The notes beneath the pieces are model-generated. The model was not told the DNA's origin and did no database searches. It worked only from the letters and a program-made list of their open reading frames with translations. A stretch of 52,174 bases of DNA from the NCBI RefSeq assembly GCF_003605645.1, contig NZ_QVMU01000031.1, forward strand, positions 1 to 52,174. The letters run 5' to 3'. A program made the position numbers and the translations under genes. Of this stretch, positions 8,434 through 15,636 are shown one piece after another. Within the stretch, counting starts at the first letter, position 1. Each line of letters begins with the position of its first letter. The stretch is from Vibrio sinensis (GTDB taxonomy: Bacteria; Pseudomonadota; Gammaproteobacteria; Enterobacterales; Vibrionaceae).

Positions 8434-9399
8434 TCAACCGATGAGATATTGATGGGCTTTGCTTGCGAGGCTGGCAGCCTTGAAGATGAATTTTTTGTCA
8501 CTGTTTAACTTGCTTAACCATCCAGCTATATAACTTTCATGCTGCACATCGCCTATAATCCCCAAATCAGCACAACAAAACGCTGCGCCTAATTCCGCTA
8601 CAAGTTCCTCAAATGCGTAATCTTTAGAACCAAAGCTATTTTTTAGATTGCGGTCTAAACGGCTGCTATGACCTGTTGCGTGGACTAGCTCATGCCATGC
8701 TGTCGCGTAGTAATCACTTGATGATTGAAAACGGTCTACCATTGGCAGTGTAATTTGATCATGTGCTGGCGAATAAAAAGCACGTACACCGCAATGATTA
8801 ATTGTGATATTCGTTTTAGCGATCGCATCCTCTACATGTTCCAACACCTCAAAATCATGCTTGGGGCGAGTTTCGTTAACGCTTACGGCTGGCTTTTCGA
8901 TGTTCTCGATTTGATCAAGGTTGAACACAACAAAGGTCTTTAGCATTGGGATCAATTCTTTTTCGCCGTTCTCGTCCTCTTTTTCCCAGGTTTTATAGTA
9001 AACAATGGCCGTCCCTTTCTGCCCTTTGATCACGTTGCCGCCTAATTCCACCGCTTGCTTGAACGTCAACCAATAAGGGCTTGAAAAACCTTTCTCGACC
9101 GTCTCCGACCAAAGCAAAAGAATATTAATACCTGAATACGTCGATTTCGTTTTAAAGTTCATCGGAAGCATTGAACATTCATTGGTTCTATCCCAAGGAC
9201 ACGCCCACGGTTTCACGCCATTTTCTAACGCCGCAATCACGCGATCTGTCACGATTTGATGTATATCTTTCGCGACTTTAACAACTTTACGTTTTTTACC
9301 TATTTCATTTTTGGAGGAGTCCTTCGACTCCAAGTTCGAGAACTTGGTCGCTTGCTGCTGGTTAGTGCTTGTTGAGTGGGTTGCAGTTGAGTGAGTCAT
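8434..9399 (-). CDS. ardC: ArdC-type antirestriction protein
   Basis: 321 residues. Residues 40-165 match the ArdC N-terminal single-strand-binding domain (WACPWDRTNECSMLPMNFKT, YSGINILLLW, KGQKGTAIVYYK). Residues 200-320 form the zincin metallopeptidase domain, with HELVHATGH at 236-244 and a downstream glutamate segment FEELVAELGAAFC near 263-275. ArdC proteins protect incoming plasmid DNA from host restriction during conjugation. Its place beyond the TraKLM-like operon and leftward direction fit an early-expressed leading-region gene. It has its own terminator and an unusually hairpin-rich upstream region. Confidence 0.9.
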   Translation of the reverse strand: MTHSTATHSTSTNQQQATKFSNLESKDSSKNEIGKKRKVVKVAKDIHQIVTDRVIAALENGVKPWACPWDRTNECSMLPMNFKTKSTYSGINILLLWSETVEKGFSSPYWLTFKQAVELGGNVIKGQKGTAIVYYKTWEKEDENGEKELIPMLKTFVVFNLDQIENIEKPAVSVNETRPKHDFEVLEHVEDAIAKTNITINHCGVRAFYSPAHDQITLPMVDRFQSSSDYYATAWHELVHATGHSSRLDRNLKNSFGSKDYAFEELVAELGAAFCCADLGIIGDVQHESYIAGWLSKLNSDKKFIFKAASLASKAHQYLIG

Positions 9400-9885
9400 G
9401 GCTGTGTTTCCTATTTAGTGTGTTTTCATCTTCGGTATCGCCTGACTGTCCGGCCTCCTGTCATGGTTCTCTCTTGCAAGGGCGCGAAGCGTTTATACAC
9501 CCTTGCAAGAGAGGTTCTGATAGGAGACGGTTAACAGGAAGACGCGAGAACGTTGATGAATAACGCACATAGGAAGCACAATGACGCACGAGACAGCAAA
9601 CCGCGATTACAAGCACTTATCAGGAGAAAGTGAAATGCTTTGTGAACACTCCGCAGGAGTGAGAATGCTCTAGCGAAGCGCGCCGCTTCAGGCGCATAGC
9701 GTAGTTGCGTTAGGGATAGTGTGGCAGGAACTTAAACGAACAGAGCTGGCTAATACCAAGTGAAGTATGAACCTGGTATTAGCCAGTTCGTTTTGAGTTA
9801 AGTTATCGACACGAGGCGAAGCCGAAAAGCCCGACCGCGTTAGCGGTAACGCCCAATGCTTTTGATTGTAAGGAAATGGTTAATT
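9400..9885. promoter_or_regulatory. Hairpin-rich region upstream of ardC
   Basis: No gene is supported here. Perfect inverted repeats are dense: CTCTCTTGCAAGGG/CCCTTGCAAGAGAG (9469-9513, 17-base loop containing GCGAAGC), CACTCC/GGAGTG (9647-9661), GAAGCG/CGCTTC (9675-9689), CTGGCTAATACCA/TGGTATTAGCCAG (9746-9786), GGC-GAA-GCC (9815-9823) and ACCGC/GCGGT (9834-9847). GCGAAGC is known as an exceptionally stable DNA mini-hairpin. These are likely control or single-strand promoter structures for ardC. Confidence 0.6.
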
Positions 9886-9995
9886 AGAAATGTTGAATAA
9901 ACAAAAAGATAGAGCGTAGAGCAGAAAGGCACTAGAATAGCGATGGGTGCTTTTGGTGGTTTACCGAAAGCAATACTCCTTTTGCGGACGGTAAA
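9815..9995 (-). promoter_or_regulatory. Structured repeat element, diverged copy C
   Basis: Two hairpins (9815-9823 and 9834-9847) joined by a GAAAAGCCCGA-like spacer, then CTAGAAT at 9932, 117 bases after the first hairpin. Copy B has CTAGAAT 121 bases after its first hairpin and copy A has the related CCAAGAT at 120. A further TTTACCG/CGGTAAA hairpin closes the segment (9960-9995). It lies about 0.4 kb upstream of ardC in the same orientation as copies A and B. Similarity is weaker than between A and B. Confidence 0.4.
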
Positions 9996-10164
9996 TATCA
10001 AAAAACCCCGAATGAACTATAAATTCAAACGAGGTCTTAATGATTTTTCCTGACAGAACAAATCTTAGCCTCTATTACGATTCAGATCAAGGAGGCGATA
10101 GTATGCCAAGATAGCGATGCTGCGCATCGAGCGTGGGCGCGTTAAATCATTTATTCAACATTCC
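9886..10164. mobile_element. Possible MITE-like segment or IS91-associated end
   Basis: 15-bp inverted repeats (GAAATGTTGAATAAA at 9886-9900 and its partner at 10150-10164, 14 of 15 paired) bound a 279-bp non-coding segment directly before the IS91-type transposase. It contains a CGATGC/GCATCG hairpin (10115-10129). Because structured element C seems to run across the left end, the boundary may be coincidental. Confidence 0.3.
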
Positions 10165-10169
10165 CCCTG

Positions 10170-11456
10170 TTGACGCTATGCTCTCTTCACTTCATTTCTC
10201 ACACAATCAACAAATTGACCTTCTATTCAGGACGCAGATACCACTCTCAAAAAGAATTTGTCCCTCGGGCTACAAAACTCCTTTTTGAAAAAGACAACAC
10301 CTGGGAAAAAGTACTTTGGGAGCACGCTAGTACATTCACGCTCTGGCAAATCACTTGTGTTGAAAGGATGTTGGCGTGCGGAACCAACTTGATAGGAGCT
10401 AAACACTACGATTGTGGTAATAGTAACTGCCCCCATACAAAAGTCATTTGCCAAAGCTGTAAGACTAAGGCTTGCAGCTCTTGCGGGACGAAGTCCACCG
10501 AGCAATGGATAGCAACGCAAATGGAAGTCATGCCAGATTGCGAGCATCAACATATAACCTTTACGATGCCTAGTGAGCTCTGGCCTATATTCGAAGTCAA
10601 CCCAAAGTTGCTAAACGACTTATTTTCATTAGCGGCAAACACCTTGTTAAATTGGGCGAAAAAGCATGGTCTTGAAGTAGGGATATTTGGCGCCTTGCAT
10701 ACATATGGGCGAGGGCTAAATTGGCATCCCCATATTCACTTGTCAGTCACCCGAGGTGGATTAGATGAAAATCACTCCTGGCAACCCATCTATTTCAAAA
10801 AGAAACAGGTAGAGAGCCACTGGCGTCGGGGCTTGATAACACTTCTAAGGAAAAAATTTTCAGAGCTCAATTTATCAACTGAGAGCACGGGGCATATCTA
10901 TGATTATCGACAGTGGTCCATTTTTTTAGACAGTCAATATCAGCGTTATTGGAACCTACATTTTTCGAAGAAAACAAAAGCGTTAAAGCAGACAGTGAAT
11001 TATCTAGGGCGATACTTAAAGCGCCCACCAATCTCAGCATCGAGATTACGACATTACAGCGGTGGAACCGTAGCGTTTAAATACCTAGACCATCGAGATG
11101 GAGAGCATAAAACGAAGGTGTTAACGCAAAAAGAGATGATCCTTCGCTACGTAAGCCATATCCCACAACACCACTTTAAAATGGTTCGGTATTACGGTTT
11201 TCTGTCGAATAGGAAACGTGGTCGTTTACTTCCACTCGTTTATCTTGCGCTCGACAAAGAGACGGCGAACAAAGCAGAAACACTCTCTTATGCGAAGCTA
11301 TATAAAGGGCTAACAAGAAACGACCCATACCAGTGCATATTATGCGGTAATAGGATGATTTTTAGGGGCTTTACAAAAGGAGCGGGGAATGCCGAATTGT
11401 TGGATGGACGCCGAATGAGTATGCGAGAATCACGGCGCCTTAGAGTAGCAGCCTAG
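10170..11456 (+). CDS. IS91-family transposase
   Basis: 428 residues from a TTG start (no in-frame ATG until residue 67). Cys/His pairs at residues 82-106 (DCGNSNCPHT, CQSCKTKACSSC) form the zinc-binding N-terminal domain. HPHIHLSVTRGG at 186-197 is the HUH metal motif, and YLGRYLKR at 278-285 supplies the two tyrosines of the Y2 transposases. These enzymes move by rolling-circle transposition without target duplication. It is the only long rightward gene in the leading region, consistent with a later insertion. The ends (oriIS and terIS) could not be fixed. Confidence 0.92.
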   Translation: MTLCSLHFISHTINKLTFYSGRRYHSQKEFVPRATKLLFEKDNTWEKVLWEHASTFTLWQITCVERMLACGTNLIGAKHYDCGNSNCPHTKVICQSCKTKACSSCGTKSTEQWIATQMEVMPDCEHQHITFTMPSELWPIFEVNPKLLNDLFSLAANTLLNWAKKHGLEVGIFGALHTYGRGLNWHPHIHLSVTRGGLDENHSWQPIYFKKKQVESHWRRGLITLLRKKFSELNLSTESTGHIYDYRQWSIFLDSQYQRYWNLHFSKKTKALKQTVNYLGRYLKRPPISASRLRHYSGGTVAFKYLDHRDGEHKTKVLTQKEMILRYVSHIPQHHFKMVRYYGFLSNRKRGRLLPLVYLALDKETANKAETLSYAKLYKGLTRNDPYQCILCGNRMIFRGFTKGAGNAELLDGRRMSMRESRRLRVAA

Positions 11457-11932
11457 AATAAGTGTATCTAAAAATCGGCAATTAGCTGAAAAAACAACCA
11501 ATAGAGTAATCTTTAAGGTTTTTATCCACCCTATATCAAATCAATTATGCCTCAAATAGCCATTAAACATCGAAATTCTACTTGATGGTAAGGATTGAAA
11601 TTCCTAACCATCAAGAAGTAAAACCGCTCTATTGAGCTTAATTGTTATTTGCTTAACAATTTTGTGTTTCACATGGATGATGAAAGACTCACTTTGTGAG
11701 GTTTACATCAAGGATGGTCACTCGGTAATTTCAGCGACTAACGCCTACGAATCGAAATAGTAGCTGAACAAGGAGGGGGGTCACAATCCCCCTCCTTGAT
11801 TCAGTTTGTTTTGTTTGGAACAGCCCTAAGCACCCAAATCTTTAATTGTAGTGATGATAATGACGGCGAAAAGTCCTAGACCTTTCGCCGTTATCACATC
11901 AGGTCATTGAAATAGACAAGGAAGAGAACCTC
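11457..11932. other. Intergenic region after IS91 transposase
   Basis: No gene is seen in these 476 bases. An imperfect 13-bp inverted repeat (CTTGATGGTAAGG, 11581-11593, with 11603-11615; 12 of 13 paired) could belong to the terminal structure of the IS91-type element. A strong terminator follows at 11769-11798. Confidence 0.45.
11769..11798 (+). terminator. Strong GC-rich hairpin terminator
   Basis: CAAGGAGGGGG (11769-11779) and CCCCCTCCTTG (11788-11798) form a perfect 11-bp stem with an 8-base loop, followed by ATTCAGTTTGTTTTGTTT. It would stop rightward transcription from the transposase gene. Confidence 0.7.
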
Positions 11933-12145
11933 ATGGCAGCATTTCAGTTCATTTTTAAAGGTACAGAAGACAACGAATTAAGTCGTGAAGTGATATTTAT
12001 GAAAGGTTTAGGGGCGGCAAAACGTTCAGCAAAAGCAACCGCACCAGGGAACGCTTACAAAATCGAGATCACAGACTTAATGGGAAAAGAATTAACGCGC
12101 ATAACATTAAGCCTCTCCAACTCATGGCATGATGCTATTTTGTAA
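11933..12145 (+). CDS. Hypothetical protein, 70 aa
   Basis: A small basic protein with a good ribosome site (AAGGAAGAG, about 6-8 bases before ATG). The sequence alternates strands (FQFIFKG, KIEITDLMGKEL) and has no membrane helix or known motif. It is one of only two rightward genes in this region and converges on, and overlaps by 11 bases, the leftward 89-residue gene. I do not recognise a family. Confidence 0.5.
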   Translation: MAAFQFIFKGTEDNELSREVIFMKGLGAAKRSAKATAPGNAYKIEITDLMGKELTRITLSLSNSWHDAIL

Positions 12146-12404
12146 GATGCTGTTCGAGAACTTGACGCATACGCCAGTATTCATCAAAGCTTAAAGGCTC
12201 TGGTGTCTCTAACACTGATTCACGGATGAACTGCTTGGCTGGCTCTAGCTTGATATTCAAATATTGCTGAGAGCCAAACACCAGTTTGGAATAATTCGGC
12301 TTGTTAATCACAAGCGGTTTTTTCCCTTTTACCCTGACCTCGAAACGTTCAATGACGTAATCATCCTCACCATTCTCAAGACAAACCCAATCGTCAGTTT
12401 CCAA
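12135..12404 (-). CDS. Hypothetical protein, 89 aa, TTG start
   Basis: The start is a TTG (METDDW) with a GGAG ribosome site seven bases upstream; no ATG is available nearby. The protein is acidic at the N terminus, then has strands (DYVIERFEVRVKGKKPLVI) and a helical tail (FDEYWRMRQVLEQHL). No family is recognised. It overlaps the end of the rightward 70-residue gene tail to tail. A strong nested hairpin lies upstream at 12616-12673. Confidence 0.5.
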   Translation of the reverse strand: METDDWVCLENGEDDYVIERFEVRVKGKKPLVINKPNYSKLVFGSQQYLNIKLEPAKQFIRESVLETPEPLSFDEYWRMRQVLEQHLTK

Positions 12405-12615
12405 AGTGATACTCCATATAAAATTTCACTCCTTAATCGTACCCGTACGATTAAGAATGATTTTAATAAACACATCACAGAAATGAGATAATTGATTATT
12501 TTGGGTGTTAGGTGGTGAGATCGAGGCGAAATAAAAATGCATAACAGGCGTTTAACATTTGTCAAAAAGCTGTAATTAACTTTCAGAATAATTTTGAGGG
12601 TTCTTGGAGAGGAAA

Positions 12616-12673
12616 GCCCCTACTTTCGCCACCTTGGCGCAAGGCCAGTTCCCTAAGCGGCAAAAGTAAGGGC
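12616..12673 (-). repeat. Nested hairpin structure
   Basis: An outer 15-bp imperfect inverted repeat (GCCCCTACTTTCGCC at 12616-12630 with 12659-12673; 13 of 15 paired) encloses a perfect inner hairpin CCTTG-GCG-CAAGG (12632-12644). The rest of 12405-12737 holds no gene. It sits upstream of the leftward 89-residue gene and could be an RNA element, a single-strand DNA structure or a recombination site. Confidence 0.5.
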
Positions 12674-12737
12674 AAACTTAGCTATTTAACGTAATAGGCA
12701 TAATCTGAATTCTGATATGCCATACGGTAAAATATTA

Positions 12738-12911
12738 TTAGTCGTAATCCTCCAAGAAATTTTTAATCGCATTGCGACTAATAAAAGCCGCAATGACAGG
12801 CTCTTGGTTGGGGCGGAAAAAGTTACGCTCCATGAGGCTAGTCAGCTTTTTTAACTCTTCATTAGTAGCTGATTGGTTTAGGGTGTGAGTGATGCTACAA
12901 TTCATTTGCAT
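12738..12911 (-). CDS. Hypothetical protein, 57 aa
   Basis: Start chosen at the ATG (MQMNCSITHT) because AAGGAG lies eight bases upstream; a longer frame beginning at 12983 would run through a perfect hairpin. The product is helical (ATNEELKKLTSLMERNF) with a second helix at the end. It follows the ParG-like gene on the same strand, so it may be a third partition-operon gene. No family is recognised. Confidence 0.55.
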   Translation of the reverse strand: MQMNCSITHTLNQSATNEELKKLTSLMERNFFRPNQEPVIAAFISRNAIKNFLEDYD

Positions 12912-12937
12912 CTTAATTCTCCTTAGAGTTAATTGCA

Positions 12938-12974
12938 CCTCTCGATGTCTGTCGTCGAAAACTACATCGAGAGG
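12938..12974. repeat. 11-bp perfect inverted repeat between par genes
   Basis: CCTCTCGATGT (12938-12948) pairs with ACATCGAGAGG (12964-12974) across a 15-base loop. On the rightward strand it is followed by TTTTT, so it may terminate antisense transcription; in the leftward message it would separate the ParG-like gene from the 57-residue gene. Confidence 0.6.
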
Positions 12975-12982
12975 TTTTTGCA

Positions 12983-13198
12983 TTATATAGATTGATCTTC
13001 TCTTAACCGCTTCAAAAAAGAACCTATTATGTAAGCATTAAGAGATCCCGTAATTTTTCCATCTTTCTTTAATTCTTCAAAATCCCTTTTTGCTTTCTTG
13101 GGGATTTTTTTTAATCCGTAATCAAAAGTGCCTTCTGTATCGTCTAATACCGTTTCATTTAAAACTGTTTTTGATACACCTATTGGTTTTCTTGCCAT
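12983..13198 (-). CDS. ParG-like partition DNA-binding protein
   Basis: 71 residues from the ATG at 13198 (MARKPIGVSKT); upstream in-frame starts add an unlikely hydrophobic extension. It has a flexible polar N terminus and a C-terminal half of ribbon-helix-helix type (KITGSLNAYIIGSFLKRLRE). Size, basic N terminus and the place directly after a 205-residue ParA suggest the ParF/ParG arrangement of plasmid TP228. It should bind the centromere and operator repeats and stimulate the ATPase. Confidence 0.65.
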   Translation of the reverse strand: MARKPIGVSKTVLNETVLDDTEGTFDYGLKKIPKKAKRDFEELKKDGKITGSLNAYIIGSFLKRLREDQSI

Positions 13199-13256
13199 AA
13201 CACCTCTTAACACCATAATGATGCCATAACGATACCATAAAAATACCACTTCAACA

Positions 13257-13871
13257 TCATAATGATGCCATATTGGTGTTCTTTAATTGTTTTGCTAACA
13301 AGCTAAATTTAGCAGCTACGGAGCCATTCTGAACCGCTTGTCCATCGAATTGCGCTTTGGGGATCGAAGCGGAAAAGGGAATTACAATACTTGATAAGAT
13401 GAGATTAGATTGTTGCTTGATAAAAGACTCCATTACACTAAAGTCTCTACGTGATGGATGAACTTTATTAAGAACAACAATGGACTTGAGCTTTACACCA
13501 ACTAGCTCAGATGCAGCAATCATAGCTTCATTGAAATTAGCCAAACCAAATTGTTCAGTTGGGTCATCGTTACTAGGGGTAACAATGACATCGGCTTGGC
13601 TAATTGCGTATTGAGTCAATGTAGAATCAAAACCACCACAATCAATAAGTATATTTTTTTCTTCCGCTTCTTCTGCCCATTTCAAAATGTCTTCCTTTGT
13701 TTTTGCATGTCTAATTTCTAATGTACTTTCACCTAATGACAGTACACTAGTTAAACCTAAATGAGTTACATCTACATCAATCACAAAGTCAATGTCTAGA
13801 TGATGAAGTAAATTAACAGAAAAAGCAGTTTTACCAGTTCCACCTTTACTATTGGCAATACAATAAATCAT
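13257..13871 (-). CDS. parA: ParF-like ParA partition ATPase
   Basis: 204 residues, the size of the short type Ib ParA group. The deviant Walker A motif is SKGGTGKTAFSVNLL near residue 8, and a Walker B-like strand is NILIDCGGFDSTL; DVDVTHLGL and VIVTPSNDDPTEQFG match further ParA motifs. The ATG at 13871 is chosen over a TTG two codons earlier. It segregates plasmid copies by patterning on the nucleoid. The adjacent palindrome and repeats are the likely centromere and operator. Confidence 0.88.
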   Translation of the reverse strand: MIYCIANSKGGTGKTAFSVNLLHHLDIDFVIDVDVTHLGLTSVLSLGESTLEIRHAKTKEDILKWAEEAEEKNILIDCGGFDSTLTQYAISQADVIVTPSNDDPTEQFGLANFNEAMIAASELVGVKLKSIVVLNKVHPSRRDFSVMESFIKQQSNLILSSIVIPFSASIPKAQFDGQAVQNGSVAAKFSLLAKQLKNTNMASL

Positions 13872-13892
13872 AATCAATCTCGCTCAATCAAC

Positions 13893-13969
13893 TGGCATCA
13901 TAATAACACCGTAATTACGCCATAACAACATCAAAATGATGCCATTTTGATGTTGTTATGGCGTAATTA
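13893..13969. promoter_or_regulatory. Candidate partition centromere/operator
   Basis: A perfect 27-bp inverted repeat (13912-13938 with 13943-13969, loop ATGC) lies just upstream of the ParA gene. The word ATGATGCCAT occurs at its centre (13936-13945), and ATGATGCCA is found in reverse at 13893-13901. Further copies of ATGATGCCAT lie at 13218-13227 and 13262-13271, around the ParA-ParG junction. Repeats on both sides fit binding by the ParG-like protein. Confidence 0.75.
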
Positions 13970-14025
13970 TTAAAAATCCATCAAAGAACTACAATAAAAA
14001 GCACCTTTAACGCACGTTTTATTGG

Positions 14026-14373
14026 TTACTGTATAAGTTGCTCAACTTCAATTCCTAAAGCTAAAGCAACAGCCTCTAGCGTTTTTCGTTGAGGATTTAT
14101 GTCAGGCTTTTCCATTTGACTGACAGCGGATTGTTTAATACCCATTCTGGTAGCTAGTTCCGTTTGATTGATTCCTAGATGTTTGCGCCATGCAGCGATA
14201 TAACTAGTACCGTTAGTCAAAATCTCTTTTGCCACCTCATGAGGAATAAAAACACCATTATCTTCATCGGATTTATGATTTTCTGCCAGAACCAAGTATT
14301 CATCATAAGGAATGACGGCAAACGCAGGCTTTCCATCTTGTTTGATGATCTGAATATTTTCACTGTGTATCAT
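14026..14373 (-). CDS. HigA-like antitoxin with XRE domain
   Basis: 115 residues from the ATG at 14373, which has AAGGG eight bases upstream; a GTG at 14427 is less likely. The N-terminal 45 residues resemble a toxin-neutralising Phd-like arm (IQIIKQDGKPAFAVIPYDEY) and residues 55-115 are an XRE helix-turn-helix (LGINQTELATRMGIKQSAVS). Such antitoxins bind the RelE-type toxin and repress the operon. It follows the toxin gene, the order typical of higBA. Confidence 0.85.
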   Translation of the reverse strand: MIHSENIQIIKQDGKPAFAVIPYDEYLVLAENHKSDEDNGVFIPHEVAKEILTNGTSYIAAWRKHLGINQTELATRMGIKQSAVSQMEKPDINPQRKTLEAVALALGIEVEQLIQ

Positions 14374-14436
14374 ATAATTTACCCTTATACGTACGTAATC
14401 TATTTGTTGAGTTCGGGGCGTTGCCACCCCGTTTGA

Positions 14437-14691
14437 TCAATAGGTTTGAGTGTCCCTTTTCTTAATCTCTTGTATCTCAACAATTCGCACAGAGCCATCA
14501 AAATCAAATAGAACTCTGTATCTCCCTACCCTTAGCCGATAATCATATTCGTGATTGGTCAGTCTCTTGACGTTTCGGCAGTTCGGAAAGTCTTTCAGGG
14601 TTTCCACATTTTCAACAATTGCAAGTCTATCTTGTGTTTGGACTTTCCTAGCTTGCTTAACAGCTCGCTTCGACCACAGTATTGTGTTCAC
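14437..14691 (-). CDS. RelE/HigB-family toxin
   Basis: 84 residues from the GTG at 14691 (MNTILWSKRAVKQARK). The fold pattern is RelE-like: an N-terminal strand and two helices, then VKRLTNHEYDYRLRVGRYRVLFDFDG with conserved Arg residues and a final strand VEIQEIKKRD. Toxins of this type cleave mRNA at the ribosome. An ORF reaching 14760 would include promoter sequence. The consensus promoter places the transcription start on the G of the GTG, so the message may be leaderless. Confidence 0.82.
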   Translation of the reverse strand: MNTILWSKRAVKQARKVQTQDRLAIVENVETLKDFPNCRNVKRLTNHEYDYRLRVGRYRVLFDFDGSVRIVEIQEIKKRDTQTY

Positions 14692-14696
14692 GAGAT

Positions 14697-14726
14697 AATT
14701 ATAAGTTAATTTACTTATAATTGCAA
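14697..14726 (-). promoter_or_regulatory. Promoter and operator of toxin-antitoxin operon
   Basis: Leftward -35 TTGCAA (14726-14721), 17-base spacer and -10 TATAAT (14703-14698). A perfect 10-bp inverted repeat AATTATAAGT/ACTTATAATT (14697-14722) covers the -10 and touches the -35, a likely binding site for the HigA-like antitoxin. Confidence 0.8.
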
Positions 14727-14871
14727 TAAAAACTAATATTTTGATTGTAAATGACCCCAATAGTTACAACGTAACATTTTAGCGATAATCAACGATGAAA
14801 CATATGTCAAACTGAGCAAGACCTGTTCAGTTCAAAAAAATCTTGCAGTTTTAAGTTGTTACTTTTCATGA

Positions 14872-15106
14872 GTCGCTGTGCGACGAATACCGAAATGCGC
14901 TCGCTTTAGCGAGTAAGAGACCATCTAAACGCTTCTGAGAACGTTTAAAAGAGAAGATAAAGGTAACAGCACCAAAATAAGCCGCTGCCCTGCTAGAATC
15001 TTGTAGACGGCTTGGGTGAATAAATCTCGGTTTTTATGTGGTCGTTCCACTGAATCATACGTATAGGCTCGATAGTTTCCTGTCGGATGACAAAAGAAAG
15101 GTTCAG
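14872..15106 (-). promoter_or_regulatory. Structured repeat element, copy B
   Basis: Hairpin GTCGC-TGT-GCGAC (14872-14884), a 15-base spacer and hairpin CTCGCT-TT-AGCGAG (14900-14913) mirror copy A with compensatory base changes. CTAGAAT occurs at 14993, TCGTTCCACT at 15042 and a GACAAAAGAAAG-TTCAGC end at 15088-15106, in the same order as in A. It lies upstream of the leftward toxin-antitoxin operon and downstream of rep. Confidence 0.55.
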
Positions 15107-15108
15107 CG

Positions 15109-15161
15109 CAGCCAGCTAGAGCGATAAATAAACGGTTGTGTTGTTAAGTGGAGGCTGGCTG
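15109..15161. repeat. Inverted repeat downstream of rep
   Basis: CAGCCAGC (15109-15116) and GCTGGCTG (15154-15161) form a perfect 8-bp stem. The whole gap 14761-15636 lies downstream of rep, where IncI/IncL-type plasmids carry their replication origin, but no DnaA-box or iteron array is clear by eye, so oriV is only suspected here. Confidence 0.35.
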
Positions 15162-15211
15162 AGGGTACTCTGGAGCGTAGCGACTTCTTTTAAAAGGGGA
15201 TCGATCAAGTT

Positions 15212-15349
15212 GGCCGTGGGTGAACTGCGATCGCTTAAAGAGAATCGATTACTTTTACTATTGAGTGTGCGGCTTGCTGCACTACAGTGCAGCGGCTTCC
15301 CGCTGTCCTCGCATTCAAGAATGCTCGACCATCGCGAACCTGAACTATA
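15212..15349 (+). repeat. 138-bp structured repeat, copy 1
   Basis: 138 bases repeated in inverse orientation at 29855-29992 with about 127 identical positions. It contains hairpins GCTGCACT-AC-AGTGCAGC, CAGCGG-CTTC-CCGCTG and GCATTC-AA-GAATGC. Most differences between copies fall in hairpin loops. Frames through it are probably not genes. It could be a small non-autonomous repeat or a functional DNA or RNA structure. Confidence 0.7.
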
Positions 15350-15636
15350 TGAATACCTTTTAATATTTATATACGTATTTATGTACATACAAAGTTTAAC
15401 TACGAAGTACACATAACCGCAGTTTACTTTTAGGAGCTATCTTAACAGTAGATCCTTACTCCCTTTACTTGCACTACCTTTTGGTTTGAACACAAAAATG
15501 GAGGCGTAATAAGGAAAAATGGGGCATTTCAAACGGTGGGCACAACAAAACACCGGCTTGATTTGATTGTTTTTTGAACAAACTTGAGCAACGGACGTAA
15601 CAAATCCTCCGCCGTTAAGCGGATACAAGAAAAAAT

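Noticed and set aside
9369..9563. Rightward frame upstream of ardC
   Set aside because: It overlaps the ardC start antisense and runs through the 14-bp hairpin; no ribosome site.
15116..15416. Frames on both strands over the 138-bp repeat (and at 29854-30063) with similar Leu-rich translations
   Set aside because: The similarity follows from the DNA repeat; differences cluster in hairpin loops, the frames have no ribosome sites and composition is not protein-like.
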